64,000 nucleotides of DNA from Staphylococcus marylandisciuri (GCF_025519785.1 NZ_JAOPKZ010000013.1:30573-94572), one strand, 5' to 3'; positions 9,444-17,636 are shown, counted from the first letter of the stretch. Translations and numbers: made by a program. The notes: a model not told the origin generated them from the sequence alone.

Positions 9444-9937
9444 ATACTTATTTCTAAAATTACAGAGTACTAAAACGACGATCAAACTTATAATGTCCGT
9501 ATCCATGTATACCTCATACCTAAAATTACAGAGTACTAAAACCGATGAAAATAGAACCATCTTGCATGAATAGTATACCTTATACCTAAAATTGCAGAGT
9601 ACTAAAACGTTTTACCTTCAATACAGATTTTTCAACAAGTATACCTCATACCTAAAATTACAGAGTACTAAAACCACGTAACAAAGAGTTAGTAATCGTT
9701 GTCAGTATACCTCATACCTAAAATTACAGAGTACTAAAACTGTGAAAACGGCGATTTTGAGCCATCAATGGTATACCTCATACCTAAAATTACAGAGTAC
9801 TAAAACCTAGGCAGGTATGTTATTTCCATTGGTGACGTATACCTTATACCTAAAATTACAGAGTACTAAAACTGTCCGTAGGCGTGTTGTAAAGCACATG
9901 CGTATACCTTATACCTAAAATTACAGAGTATTAGAAC
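9441..9937 (-). CRISPR. CRISPR array, 8 repeats and 7 spacers, type II-A (SaCas9-like) repeat, no cas genes nearby
   Basis: Repeats are 36 bp at 9441, 9507, 9573, 9639, 9705, 9771, 9837 and 9902. Spacers are 30 bp, except the last one at 9873-9901, which is 29 bp. All spacers differ. On the minus strand the repeat begins GTTTTAGTACTCTG and ends GGTATGAGGTATAC. This matches the crRNA repeat used with S. aureus Cas9 and relatives. Inner repeats vary only at one or two bases. Both terminal repeats are degenerate: 9441-9476 in its minus-strand 3' half, 9902-9937 in its 5' end (GTTCTAATACTC). No cas1, cas2, csn2, cas9 or tracrRNA-like sequence was found in the window, so this is an orphan array that would need a Cas9 encoded elsewhere. 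Confidence 0.97.
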
Positions 9938-10188
9938 TTTTTAATGTTTATTTTACTTCTCGTTGTTTAAATTTACTTTTATTTTACCACCATTGACTTT
10001 GCCAAGTAACTATTTTCTTGGTTTTGTTTCATAAATTTTATCTTTGTTATGGCTATACCATTGTCTATGTGGTTTAAAGAGGTGTACCTATTGAATATAC
10101 TACTAAAGATTGGGGCATTCTAGCATATCAATTACATTCGCCCCCTACTTTCTCTACGTAATGAGCATAAAAAAAGAGCATGGCCAAT
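9938..10188. other. AT-rich flank of the CRISPR array, possible leader
   Basis: If the array is transcribed on the minus strand, the leader and promoter should lie here. The first 80 bp is AT-rich as leaders are, but I see no well spaced promoter hexamers. No anti-repeat complementary to the CRISPR repeat is visible either. No reading frame of note. Confidence 0.35.
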
Positions 10189-10240
10189 GGGAGCGGGACA
10201 GAAATCTAATTTGAACAAAAAAGATTTCTGTCCCGCTCCC
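10189..10240. repeat. minimal single-hairpin repeat copy with perfect 19-bp arms
   Basis: GGGAGCGGGACAGAAATCT (10189-10207) is the exact reverse complement of 10222-10240, with a 14-base loop TAATTTGAACAAAA-like. Only the first hairpin of the larger three-hairpin family is present. The arms are perfect, whereas longer copies have imperfect arms (GATTTCGTAGTCCCGCCCC). Confidence 0.85.
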
Positions 10241-10605
10241 TGGTTTTCAATAACCAGTCCTATTTGACAAAGAGCCTATTTTATAATCTATCACACCTAT
10301 TTAACTAACAAGTAAATCACGTTAGTATACTTTCTACTTTTATAGGAGGTGTATTTGTTACCAACAATGTATTGTAAGTAAAGTTACCTTTTTCTGTGAT
10401 AGGTACAATATAGGCATAAACGCCAACTATGGTATGATACCACTTATAAATATGTCCCCTGTTTGAAATACAATCAATTACATTGACCCTGTCACTTTAG
10501 AGCTAACTTTAGTATTTGCTCGCATAGTACTTCCACAAAAATCTTTCTCCCCATATCACTTGAGGGTGTCCTTCTTCCTTTAGTATTTATGAACGATGCT
10601 ACTAC
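10241..10605. other. intergenic region, 365 bp
   Basis: Apart from a short hairpin CTGGTT/AACCAG at 10240-10257 next to the repeat, I see nothing identifiable. AT-rich, no reading frame, no clear promoter. Confidence 0.4.
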
Positions 10606-10836
10606 TTAATCGGTTGATTTATTAGCTTTATCTCTAAAATACTCTTCTAAGACAACAGATAAGATTATTATAACAACGGCAATAGTTTGACCGTGAGGAA
10701 TAAGTTGCATAAAGCGAAAATCATAATCTGTCATTGCTGCTAATACTTTAAACAATATATTAACTAAGCAAATAAATCCTATTATCGAACCTAGCGTTGC
10801 AAAAAAGTTAGCTAAATAGCGCATGATCTCACTCAT
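10606..10836 (-). CDS. small membrane protein, 76 aa, paralogue of its neighbour
   Basis: Two hydrophobic segments (FATLGSIIGFICLVNILFKV and TIAVVIIILSVVLEEYF) flank a loop TDYDFRFMQLIPHGQ; the C-terminus is charged. The start overlaps the stop of the preceding gene by 8 bp, suggesting translational coupling. An internal ATG at 10824 is an alternative start. Its loop LIPHGQTI parallels FIPHTEII in the upstream protein, so the pair looks like a tandem duplication. Function unknown. Confidence 0.62.
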   Translation of the reverse strand: MSEIMRYLANFFATLGSIIGFICLVNILFKVLAAMTDYDFRFMQLIPHGQTIAVVIIILSVVLEEYFRDKANKSTD

Positions 10837-11071
10837 CCTCTTCTTTATATTTGTACTTACTTTTTAGTAATTGACCTATAATTACAAGCACTGCGAAAGT
10901 TACGAACAATATGATTTCTGTGTGAGGTATGAAGTGTAGAAATTCTAGATGTGTTCCTTTTTGATAATCAATTAAACCTAGCAAACAATCTATCATTATT
11001 ATAAATAACAGTAACACGGGTAAAGCTTCAAAAGCGATAATTATTTTTCTCATAAACTCACTTTCACTCAT
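10829..11071 (-). CDS. small membrane protein, 80 aa, paralogue of its neighbour
   Basis: ATG 11071 follows GAGGAGTATGGTG. Two hydrophobic segments (ALPVLLLFIIMIDCLLGLI and IILFVTFAVLVIIGQLL) surround YQKGTHLEFLHFIPHTE; the tail is KSKYKYKEEDE. It has the same size, topology and IPH motif as the next gene, and the two overlap by 8 bp. I do not recognise the family. The pair lies between the CRISPR region and an ABC exporter operon. Confidence 0.68.
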   Translation of the reverse strand: MSESEFMRKIIIAFEALPVLLLFIIMIDCLLGLIDYQKGTHLEFLHFIPHTEIILFVTFAVLVIIGQLLKSKYKYKEEDE

Positions 11072-11143
11072 TCACCATACTCCTCAACGTTTCAACGCTA
11101 TTGCTTTCTCTCATGAACTATATAGACATTTATTTAATAATAG

Positions 11144-11305
11144 AGTCTGGGACATAATGTAATGTCTCAGCTTCTTTCAGCATCTTGGCAGTAGATGACT
11201 GATTTGAAAATGCGCTTGTATCAAGCTTTTTTTCAATTCTAGTCATCCTTGCCGGGGCGGGACTACGAAATCTTTTTGTTCAAATTAGATTTCTGTCCCG
11301 CTCCC
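11144..11305 (-). repeat. intergenic three-hairpin repeat, minus orientation
   Basis: Complete copy ending GATTTCTGTCCCGCTCCC only 2 bp from the stop codon of the ABC permease gene. This position suggests it serves as the terminator of that operon. Confidence 0.85.
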
Positions 11306-11307
11306 AT

Positions 11308-12504
11308 TTATTTAATAATATCAATGAGTTCTTTCTTAGCAGCTGCACGTGCAGGTACCCAGCCGAAGATAATACCGATCAGAGTGGAAACGCCTATAGC
11401 TAAAATGATCGGGCCGATGGTAATAACCGCTTTAACTTGATCTGGCGTAACTGCTGTTACTAATAATGCTAAGAGTATGCCAATAATTAAGCCTATTAAA
11501 CCTCCAAGCAGGCAAAGCACAATACTTTCAATTAAGAATTGTAACTCTATATCACGACTTTTAGCACCAAATGCACGACGAATTGCAATCTCTTCAGTAC
11601 GTTCAGCTACTGAAATATACATGACGTTCATCACACCGATACCTGCGATAAATAATGAGATTCCGGCAACAGCGGCAACAAAGTAAGTGATCATGTTAAA
11701 TATTTGATCAAATTGTTTACTCATACTATCAAAGTCTTGATACATATATTGTCCCTCGTCTGCTCCACTACCTCTCTTTTCTAATTTGTCAGCTACCTTG
11801 TTAGCAACTTCCTTTTTATTCGCTCCGCTGGTTAATTTTACAGTAAGTGATGGAGATTCTTGAGAGAGATCACTCATATATTTTTTAAAGGTTTTAGATG
11901 GCATTTGGACTGCATTATCAGAGCCTCCTAGGCCCATAGGATCACTAGATGATTTATCAGCAACGCCGACTATCTCGAACCCTTGATTATTGATATAAAT
12001 TATCTTACCTACAGCTTTATTATGAAACGCTTTCTTAGCAATAGAATGATCTACAATGACAACTTTATTTTTTAAATCGTTGTCTTCCTCAGAAAAACCT
12101 TTGCCTTCATCTACAGTAGAAAGAGATTTCGTTTTAAATACGTTAATATCTTTATTCTTTTCGGCGTTCGTCATTTTTGAACTATAGCCGCTATCATCCG
12201 ACTCTTTCACTTTAGCACTCTTTACTCCGTCCACTTCTTCAGCCACACTAATATCATCTGATTTAAATGGATTCTCAGTCACTTTTTCAGTGTTAGGAAA
12301 GTAAGCAATAGAGGCTGTATCTTTACCAGCTCCTGAACTTTCTATCTGATCCTTGGAAGTTTGCTTAAATCCATTTCCTAAAAACATGATTAGCATTACA
12401 GCAGCAATACCGATAACTATCCCGATAATAGTTAAAATATTACGGCGTTTATTCTTCATTATCGATTTAAATGATACGGCGATGATATTTGATAAGTTGC
12501 TCAT
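11308..12504 (-). CDS. ABC exporter permease, MacB/FtsX type
   Basis: 398 residues: an N-terminal membrane segment (NILTIIGIVIGIAAVMLIMF), a large extracellular MacB-PCD domain of about 230 residues, and three C-terminal segments of the FtsX domain. The latter includes ERTEEIAIRRAFGAKSRDIE, the coupling helix typical of this family. It overlaps the ATPase gene by 4 bp. Together with the adaptor upstream it forms a YknXYZ/MacAB-like type VII ABC efflux system. Such systems export peptides, lipopeptides or toxins; the substrate is unknown. Confidence 0.9.
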   Translation of the reverse strand: MSNLSNIIAVSFKSIMKNKRRNILTIIGIVIGIAAVMLIMFLGNGFKQTSKDQIESSGAGKDTASIAYFPNTEKVTENPFKSDDISVAEEVDGVKSAKVKESDDSGYSSKMTNAEKNKDINVFKTKSLSTVDEGKGFSEEDNDLKNKVVIVDHSIAKKAFHNKAVGKIIYINNQGFEIVGVADKSSSDPMGLGGSDNAVQMPSKTFKKYMSDLSQESPSLTVKLTSGANKKEVANKVADKLEKRGSGADEGQYMYQDFDSMSKQFDQIFNMITYFVAAVAGISLFIAGIGVMNVMYISVAERTEEIAIRRAFGAKSRDIELQFLIESIVLCLLGGLIGLIIGILLALLVTAVTPDQVKAVITIGPIILAIGVSTLIGIIFGWVPARAAAKKELIDIIK

Positions 12505-13181
12505 TTCATCACCTCTTCTTCCTGGATACGACCATCTAAAATATGAATGATGCGATCCGCCTTTTCAGCTACTTCACGTTCATGAGTAACTACGATGATT
12601 GTCGTGTTGAGTTCTTTGTTTAAGTCTTCGAATAAATTGATGATATCTTCTGATGTTTTTTGATCCAACGCACCTGTAGGCTCATCTGCAATAATAAACT
12701 CTGGTTTATTGATAACCGCCCGGGCGATGGCTACACGTTGTTGTTGACCCCCCGATAACTTGTTAGGAAGTTGATCTTCTTTATCATATAGACCTACCTG
12801 ATTGAGTTTCTTTCGTACACGTTCTTTGCGTTCTTGAGAAGAGACTCCTGCGTAAACAAGCGGAATACTTACATTTTCTAAAATAGTATTATTCTGGATC
12901 AACTTAAAGTTTTGAAAGACAAAGCCTACCGTTTTATTTCGAATTTCTGCTAAACGGTTATCCGACGTTTTCTTGAAATTTTCGCCTTTAAACAGATAAT
13001 CGCCGTCGTAGCCTCGGTCAATAAATCCTAAAATATTGATTAATGTACTCTTACCTGAACCTGATGGCCCCATAATCGCAACGAATTCGCCTTCTTGTAC
13101 ATTAAAGTTAATATCTTTAAGGATGTGATTAAGTTGGTCACCATTTTTAAAGTGTCGATTGATATCTTTAAGCTCAATCAT
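12501..13181 (-). CDS. ABC exporter ATPase, LolD/MacB type
   Basis: 226 residues with all nucleotide-binding motifs: Walker A GPSGSGKST, Q-loop FVFQNFKLIQ, signature LSGGQQQRVAIARA, Walker B FIIADEPTGALD, and the switch histidine in VVTHE. The length and PTGALDQKT pattern are typical of ATPases partnering FtsX-type permeases. It lies in the middle of a three-gene operon with 4-bp overlaps on both sides, so stoichiometric translation is likely. Energises the export unit. Confidence 0.95.
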   Translation of the reverse strand: MIELKDINRHFKNGDQLNHILKDINFNVQEGEFVAIMGPSGSGKSTLINILGFIDRGYDGDYLFKGENFKKTSDNRLAEIRNKTVGFVFQNFKLIQNNTILENVSIPLVYAGVSSQERKERVRKKLNQVGLYDKEDQLPNKLSGGQQQRVAIARAVINKPEFIIADEPTGALDQKTSEDIINLFEDLNKELNTTIIVVTHEREVAEKADRIIHILDGRIQEEEVMK

Positions 13182-14248
13182 GACGACACCTCAACTTTTT
13201 CTCCATCGTTTAAAGTTTTTTTCGGATGTTTGAGAAGTTGGTCTCCTGGTTCAAGTCCCTTCTTCACAAAAATTTCTCCGTTATTTTTGTTAATCTTGAT
13301 GTCTTTTTTATGCACTTTATCCTTACTATCAACCACAAATACTTTATCATCTTTAGTTAATACAGATTCTGGCAACTTCATCGACTTCAATGGTACATCA
13401 GCTTGCATAGAGAAACCTGCACGTACTGGAATATCTATATTACCAATTGTCACACTATATTTTGAAGCACTGTCTGAGCTTCCACCGCTAGGGTCGTTAT
13501 CGACAGGGTTAGAGCCAGATCCTTGGCCTCCTGATTTATCATAGCTAGTTGGTAATTCACTAATCTTAGTGATCTCACCTTTACCTGTCTTGCCGTTGTT
13601 ACCTATTTTGACATTAACGCTATCTCCCTTTTTAATCTTATCAAGGTCAAATTCTGAAACAGTAGCTTTTAACTGTGGTTCTGTAGATATTAATTTCAAG
13701 ATAGGTTGACCGTCGCTTGCATCATTTTTGTTCTTGATGTCAACTTTACCATCGAATGAAGCGTATGTGCTGTTATTCACTTGTTTATCATGTTTACTCA
13801 ATTGTTGTTGAGCTTGACTAAGCGCATTTTGATCTTGATTTAGCTTTTTCTGTAAATCGTTGTTATTTGGTTCTTGGTTAACCTTTTGATAATCTTCATT
13901 GACCACACTTTGTTGATCATCCACCTTATCCGCTAATTCTTGACGTTTACCTTGATTAGTATCGTAACTAATAAGCGGATCACCCTGTTGCACTTTTTGG
14001 CCATCTTTGACTTGAACGCTTGAGAAATCACCAATTTGACTATTGTTCGTGTAGGTCTTTACTGACTTAGGTGACGCTTTACCTTCTAAATGTAACGGTT
14101 GTTCATGCTTAACCTTATATGTATCGTATCCCTTATTGCTATCATCATCGTGAGATCCGCCTCCATTGACTTGCTTTAAAATAAAAGCAATACCGATGAG
14201 AATAATAATAACGACAGCAATAATTATCCATAACCATTTATTCTTCAC
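13178..14248 (-). CDS. membrane-fusion adaptor subunit of ABC exporter (HlyD/YknX-like)
   Basis: 356 residues from GTG 14248, which follows AAGGGGGAT; a longer in-frame start at 14314 lacks one. An N-terminal membrane anchor (WLWIIIAVVIIILIGIAFIL) is followed by the biotinyl-lipoyl half motif VKDGQKVQQGDPLISYDT. A coiled-coil region comes next (roughly residues 95-150, rich in Q, N and D), then barrel domains (ATVSEFDLDKIKKGDSVNV) and a C-terminal domain. Bridges the permease to the cell exterior. First gene of the operon; an AT-rich promoter region lies upstream. Confidence 0.88.
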   Translation of the reverse strand: MKNKWLWIIIAVVIIILIGIAFILKQVNGGGSHDDDSNKGYDTYKVKHEQPLHLEGKASPKSVKTYTNNSQIGDFSSVQVKDGQKVQQGDPLISYDTNQGKRQELADKVDDQQSVVNEDYQKVNQEPNNNDLQKKLNQDQNALSQAQQQLSKHDKQVNNSTYASFDGKVDIKNKNDASDGQPILKLISTEPQLKATVSEFDLDKIKKGDSVNVKIGNNGKTGKGEITKISELPTSYDKSGGQGSGSNPVDNDPSGGSSDSASKYSVTIGNIDIPVRAGFSMQADVPLKSMKLPESVLTKDDKVFVVDSKDKVHKKDIKINKNNGEIFVKKGLEPGDQLLKHPKKTLNDGEKVEVSS

Positions 14249-14486
14249 GTTAGAAATCCCCCTTATAAATTTTCCAACTGTGATTGTAGCATATATACAG
14301 TTGTAAAAAAACAATTGTCAGGAGATTTAAGTACAAATAATTTTATTATTCACTAAATACAAAATTACGATTTATCAATAAGTCTTAAAATATTAGTAAT
14401 TAGTCTTTAAGTTTTAAAATTATATTTTAAAAATGAAATTAACATGTTACTCTGAAAGGGATTACATACATAGGAGGAGAATGATA

Positions 14487-15128
14487 GTGGAAAATTCAAA
14501 ACTACCTTTAGCCGACCATTTCGCAAGCTTGCGTGAAAGACCAAAGTGGTTGGTTAAATTAATCGCTTTATTAATTATTTCATTTTTTGCGAGCTGGTTT
14601 GCACAGATTGCAACTGATGTAACTGAACAACTCAAAAAAATGGGGGTTGATCATAAAACCATAGAAACTCAGTCTCAATTTTCTTGGGGGAAAGTTATAG
14701 GCGGAACACTAAGTAGCTGTATTTTTTCTGTATTAATCGCTTTTGTGCTATTCTTAATTATTTCAAAGATTATGAAATCGGAAGTTTCGCCTTTAAGTAT
14801 CTTTTCTGCAGCGCTGTCATATAGTTTAATCATTCAATCTTTCGCCTTAATTGTGGCAGCTATCCAAGCAATGGCGGGGATTAATATGGCAGAGCAAACT
14901 ATTTCTTCTCTAAGCATTTTCGATAAAGGAAATCCATTCTTATCAGCTATTGATTTAAAATCCTTTATCGCTGCTTATCTAATAGGCTTGTACTACTTCT
15001 TTACAGCTAGACTTTCTAAAAAAGCATCGATTACTTGGGCAATTGTAGCACTTATAGTCTTAATTGGGGTCTCCTTAATCGGAGCCGGCTTCAACCATCT
15101 CATACAAGAAGGTATGCAAAATCACTAA
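14487..15128 (+). CDS. Yip1-like multi-pass membrane protein
   Basis: 213 residues from GTG 14487, eight bases after AGGAGGA; an ATG at 14481 sits too close to the site. The N-terminus KLPLADHFASLRERPKWLVK is polar, followed by five hydrophobic segments including LIALLIISFFASWFAQIA and VIGGTLSSCIFSVLIAFVL. This plan resembles Yip1-domain proteins of Gram-positive bacteria, whose role is not established. It is divergent from the ABC exporter operon, which hints at but does not prove a link. Confidence 0.68.
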   Translation: MENSKLPLADHFASLRERPKWLVKLIALLIISFFASWFAQIATDVTEQLKKMGVDHKTIETQSQFSWGKVIGGTLSSCIFSVLIAFVLFLIISKIMKSEVSPLSIFSAALSYSLIIQSFALIVAAIQAMAGINMAEQTISSLSIFDKGNPFLSAIDLKSFIAAYLIGLYYFFTARLSKKASITWAIVALIVLIGVSLIGAGFNHLIQEGMQNH

Positions 15129-15172
15129 ACGAATGGCGATTTAAGACCTTGGGACTAACCTCCCTAAAAAGA

Positions 15173-15328
15173 AGGTGGGACAAAAGCGTTAAGGATATCA
15201 GCAGAATCGAACGATGAGCAACATTGTGAACCAAATTTTGTCGACGCGTAAGTGTTTCTGTCGACAATCCTGCTTTGGGGGCGCCGTTAATCGGTTGCCC
15301 AGCGGGGCCCCAACACAGAGAAACTGGG
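15173..15328 (+). repeat. composite intergenic repeat: CCGATTAACGG family plus STAR-like core
   Basis: Starts GAAGGTGGGACAAAAGCGTT and includes TGTCGACAATCCTGCTTTGG, CGCCGTTAATCGGTTGCCC and the GC-rich core GGGGCCCCAACACAGAGAAA. The last block matches the staphylococcal STAR consensus (TGTTGGGGCCCC on the other strand). Confidence 0.75.
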
Positions 15329-15355
15329 ATATAATGGTCTTTGACTAGAGAGAAA

Positions 15356-15517
15356 GAGGCTGGGACATAATGTAATGTCTCAGCTTCTTGCAGCATCTTG
15401 GCAGTAGATGACTGATTTGAAAATGCGCTTGTATCAAGCTTTTTTCAATTCTAGTCATCCTTGCCGGGGCGGGACTACGAAATCTTTTTGTTCAAATTAG
15501 ATTTCTGTCCCGCTCCC
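15356..15517 (-). repeat. three-hairpin repeat, first of a tandem pair
   Basis: Complete minus-orientation copy starting GAGGCTGGGACATAATGTAA and ending TTTCTGTCCCGCTCCC. A second copy follows with no spacer. Confidence 0.85.
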
Positions 15518-15646
15518 TTCAACATCTCGTCAGTAGATGACTGATTTGAAAACGCGCTTGTATCAAGCTTTTTTCAATTCTAGTCATCCTTGCCGGGGCG
15601 GGACTACAAAATCTTTTTATTCAAATTAGATTTCTGTCCCGCTCCC
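15518..15646 (-). repeat. three-hairpin repeat, second of a tandem pair, lacking the third hairpin
   Basis: Begins TTCAACATCTCGTCAGTAG and ends TTTCTGTCCCGCTCCC. It repeats the preceding unit with a few substitutions but lacks the GGGACATAATGTAATGTC part. It therefore looks like a unit-length tandem duplication with the junction inside the element. Confidence 0.85.
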
Positions 15647-15726
15647 TTGATTTAAAATAGAAATAGCTATCATACCACACTGTTAACACTCAGTATCATG
15701 ATTTCCTCTCGAGTCAAGATTTCATC

Positions 15727-16689
15727 TTATCCTCTATCCTGCTCTACTACTTTGTTATAAAAATAATTTGCTACTACTATATCTACAATCGCGAGCCCCA
15801 CTGATTTAAAGAGGGTAACTTCTTCTGGACTCTCTCTTCCAGCCAGTTCGCCGCTTACGATACGACCCAGTTCACCATGTAAATCTTTTGCACTCCACTT
15901 ACCTTCTTCAATAGGCTTGAAGAAATCGCCTGTTTCTTCTAGTGCTGCTTCGGTCGCTTCCACCACCACTTTATCTGCGTTCACGACAGATTCACTCGGT
16001 AACTCTTGCATATCTGGTTTGAATGAGCCTACTGCATTCAAATGTGTCCCAGGAGCCAATTGCCCCTTAAACACCGGTTGAGATGAATTCGTCGCAGTGA
16101 TAACTATATCTGAATTATCCATAGCTGTTGCAACATCTTTGTAGACTTCAGTTTCGATATCGCTGTATTTTTCATTTATTTGTTTAGCAAAGTGAACAGC
16201 TTTGTCATAGGTGCGGTTAAAGAATTGAATTCGCTTAATAGCTCTCACAGCGAGAACCGCTTCAATCAACCCTTCCGCTTGCTCACCCGTGCCTATTACA
16301 CTTAGCGTTTCAGCATTTTGACGAGCCAAGTATTGCGTGGCTACTCCTGAAATTGCTCCTGTTCGAATCTTAGTAAGATACGCTCCATCAAGTACTGCTA
16401 GAGTTTCTCCTGTATCATAATCTGTTAAAAGAACTGAACCTTCAATTGTTTGCTTGCCTTTTTGAGGATTACGAGGAGCGTAACTCACAGTTTTAATGCC
16501 TACTATACCTAACTCTTCGCTTAGTGCGGGCATAACTAAGTAACGGTTATCCTTATTATAAGGCAATGAATAACGTAGTGGCGTCTCAGTCTTACCTTCA
16601 GAGTATGCCTGTAAAGCTTTCCCAGTTTCTGAAATAACTTCTCGCATATTAAGTAACTCTTGTTGATCGTGTTTACTGATTACACGCAT
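15727..16689 (-). CDS. ornithine cyclodeaminase / mu-crystallin family protein
   Basis: 320 residues. The Rossmann motif LSVIGTGEQAEGLIEAV binds NAD(P). Other family features are YSLPYNKDNRYLVMPALS, TGAISGVATQYLARQNA, IVITATNSSQPVF and LNAVGSFKPDMQELP. The family includes ornithine cyclodeaminase, alanine dehydrogenase, ketimine reductases and siderophore-precursor enzymes (SbnB), so the substrate is open. The ATG at 16689 follows GAGGGTGATTAG. It is the last gene of a minus-strand cluster 25 bp downstream of a TetR regulator. Confidence 0.88.
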   Translation of the reverse strand: MRVISKHDQQELLNMREVISETGKALQAYSEGKTETPLRYSLPYNKDNRYLVMPALSEELGIVGIKTVSYAPRNPQKGKQTIEGSVLLTDYDTGETLAVLDGAYLTKIRTGAISGVATQYLARQNAETLSVIGTGEQAEGLIEAVLAVRAIKRIQFFNRTYDKAVHFAKQINEKYSDIETEVYKDVATAMDNSDIVITATNSSQPVFKGQLAPGTHLNAVGSFKPDMQELPSESVVNADKVVVEATEAALEETGDFFKPIEEGKWSAKDLHGELGRIVSGELAGRESPEEVTLFKSVGLAIVDIVVANYFYNKVVEQDRG

Positions 16690-16714
16690 CTAATCACCCT
16701 CATCACTTTACTAC

Positions 16715-17260
16715 TCACTTTGTTGTATCATATAAGTTCAGAATTAGAGTGAGCATCTTCTCAATATAAGATTCATCTAGCTCTTCTGGCTTAATAATTA
16801 AATTAAAATATATCGGTGCAAAGATTAAATCTATAAACAGATCTTCATCATCAACTTCTGCATAATACTCTATAATTTCTTTTAAAACTGAACGTTTTTG
16901 ATTAAAATAAGCTTCCATGAAACGTTTCTTAGCTTCTTTATGATACTGATTGATTAAGACTTCCATGACTGCGATACCAAGGTTTGATTTATAAATAGTC
17001 ATCACATGCACTAGAAAAGCATATAAATCTTGATAGAGATTTACGGGTTCAGGCTTGTACATTTCAGTCTTCTCCAAAAACATATCAATAATAATAAATG
17101 ATTTATCAGGCCAACGACGATAAATCGTCGTCTTAGAGACACCTGATTTCTCAGCAATCTGATCTATCGTCATATCATGATAATGCTGTTGGTTAAGAAT
17201 AGTCTCTATTGTATTAAATATTTTTCGATTAACCGTGGGATCTTTGGGTCTCCCTGCCAT
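16715..17260 (-). CDS. TetR family transcriptional regulator
   Basis: 181 residues from ATG 17260 behind AGAGGTGGCG; a longer start at 17302 is less likely. An N-terminal helix-turn-helix (MTIDQIAEKSGVSKTTIYRR) is followed by WPDKSFIIIDMFLEK, then a variable ligand-binding domain (about residues 60-181). Its start lies within the upstream DUF3147-like gene, an overlap of 32 bp, so it is probably cotranscribed and may autoregulate the cluster. Confidence 0.92.
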   Translation of the reverse strand: MAGRPKDPTVNRKIFNTIETILNQQHYHDMTIDQIAEKSGVSKTTIYRRWPDKSFIIIDMFLEKTEMYKPEPVNLYQDLYAFLVHVMTIYKSNLGIAVMEVLINQYHKEAKKRFMEAYFNQKRSVLKEIIEYYAEVDDEDLFIDLIFAPIYFNLIIKPEELDESYIEKMLTLILNLYDTTK

Positions 17261-17621
17261 GTTCGCCACCTCTTCTACGTGCCACAAGCTCAACAATTTC
17301 AAAAACGATCATTGCAGTGATAAACCACGCAATGAAACCTACCAATATGCTTATAAACCACATACCAGTATACGTCAACATGAGCCATGTCACGATAATA
17401 TTTGCTAGCACACCCATCATGCCGAAAACAGCACCGCGGCTTACGTACATAGCTACCTTATCTCCAAATTCTAACCCAGAAAGGTACATTGAAACAAGGT
17501 AGACGGCTGGAAATGTAGCAAATATACCGCCAAATTCTTTCCACGGTATAACCATTGAGATGATATAACTTACTACCACAGCTATACCACCGAGTAAAAA
17601 TTTAATCACTAATGATTTCAC
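17229..17621 (-). CDS. DUF3147-like membrane protein (second of a pair)
   Basis: 130 residues from GTG 17621 (AAGGAG ten bases upstream). Four hydrophobic segments, with KFLLGGIAVVVSYIISMVI and GGIFATFPAVYLVSMYL. The GGI-(F/I)AT-(F/M)PAVYL pattern is shared with the gene upstream, and I associate it with the DUF3147 family of small membrane proteins. The C-terminus is rich in R, H and E. Such proteins often come in pairs and may form heteromers; the transported or sensed compound is unknown. Confidence 0.75.
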   Translation of the reverse strand: MKSLVIKFLLGGIAVVVSYIISMVIPWKEFGGIFATFPAVYLVSMYLSGLEFGDKVAMYVSRGAVFGMMGVLANIIVTWLMLTYTGMWFISILVGFIAWFITAMIVFEIVELVARRRGGEHGRETQRSHG

Positions 17622-17636
17622 TGTTATTCGCTCTCC

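Noticed and set aside
9938..10600. Possible tracrRNA or small Cas gene next to the array
   Set aside because: I looked on both strands for an anti-repeat and for the ACAAGGCAAAATGCCG-type tail of staphylococcal tracrRNA, and for reading frames; none found.
15100..15396. 98-codon minus-strand frame
   Set aside because: Covers repeat modules and the end of the Yip1-like gene on the other strand; codons such as SLCWGPAGQ recur in other repeat copies and reflect the repeat, not a protein.
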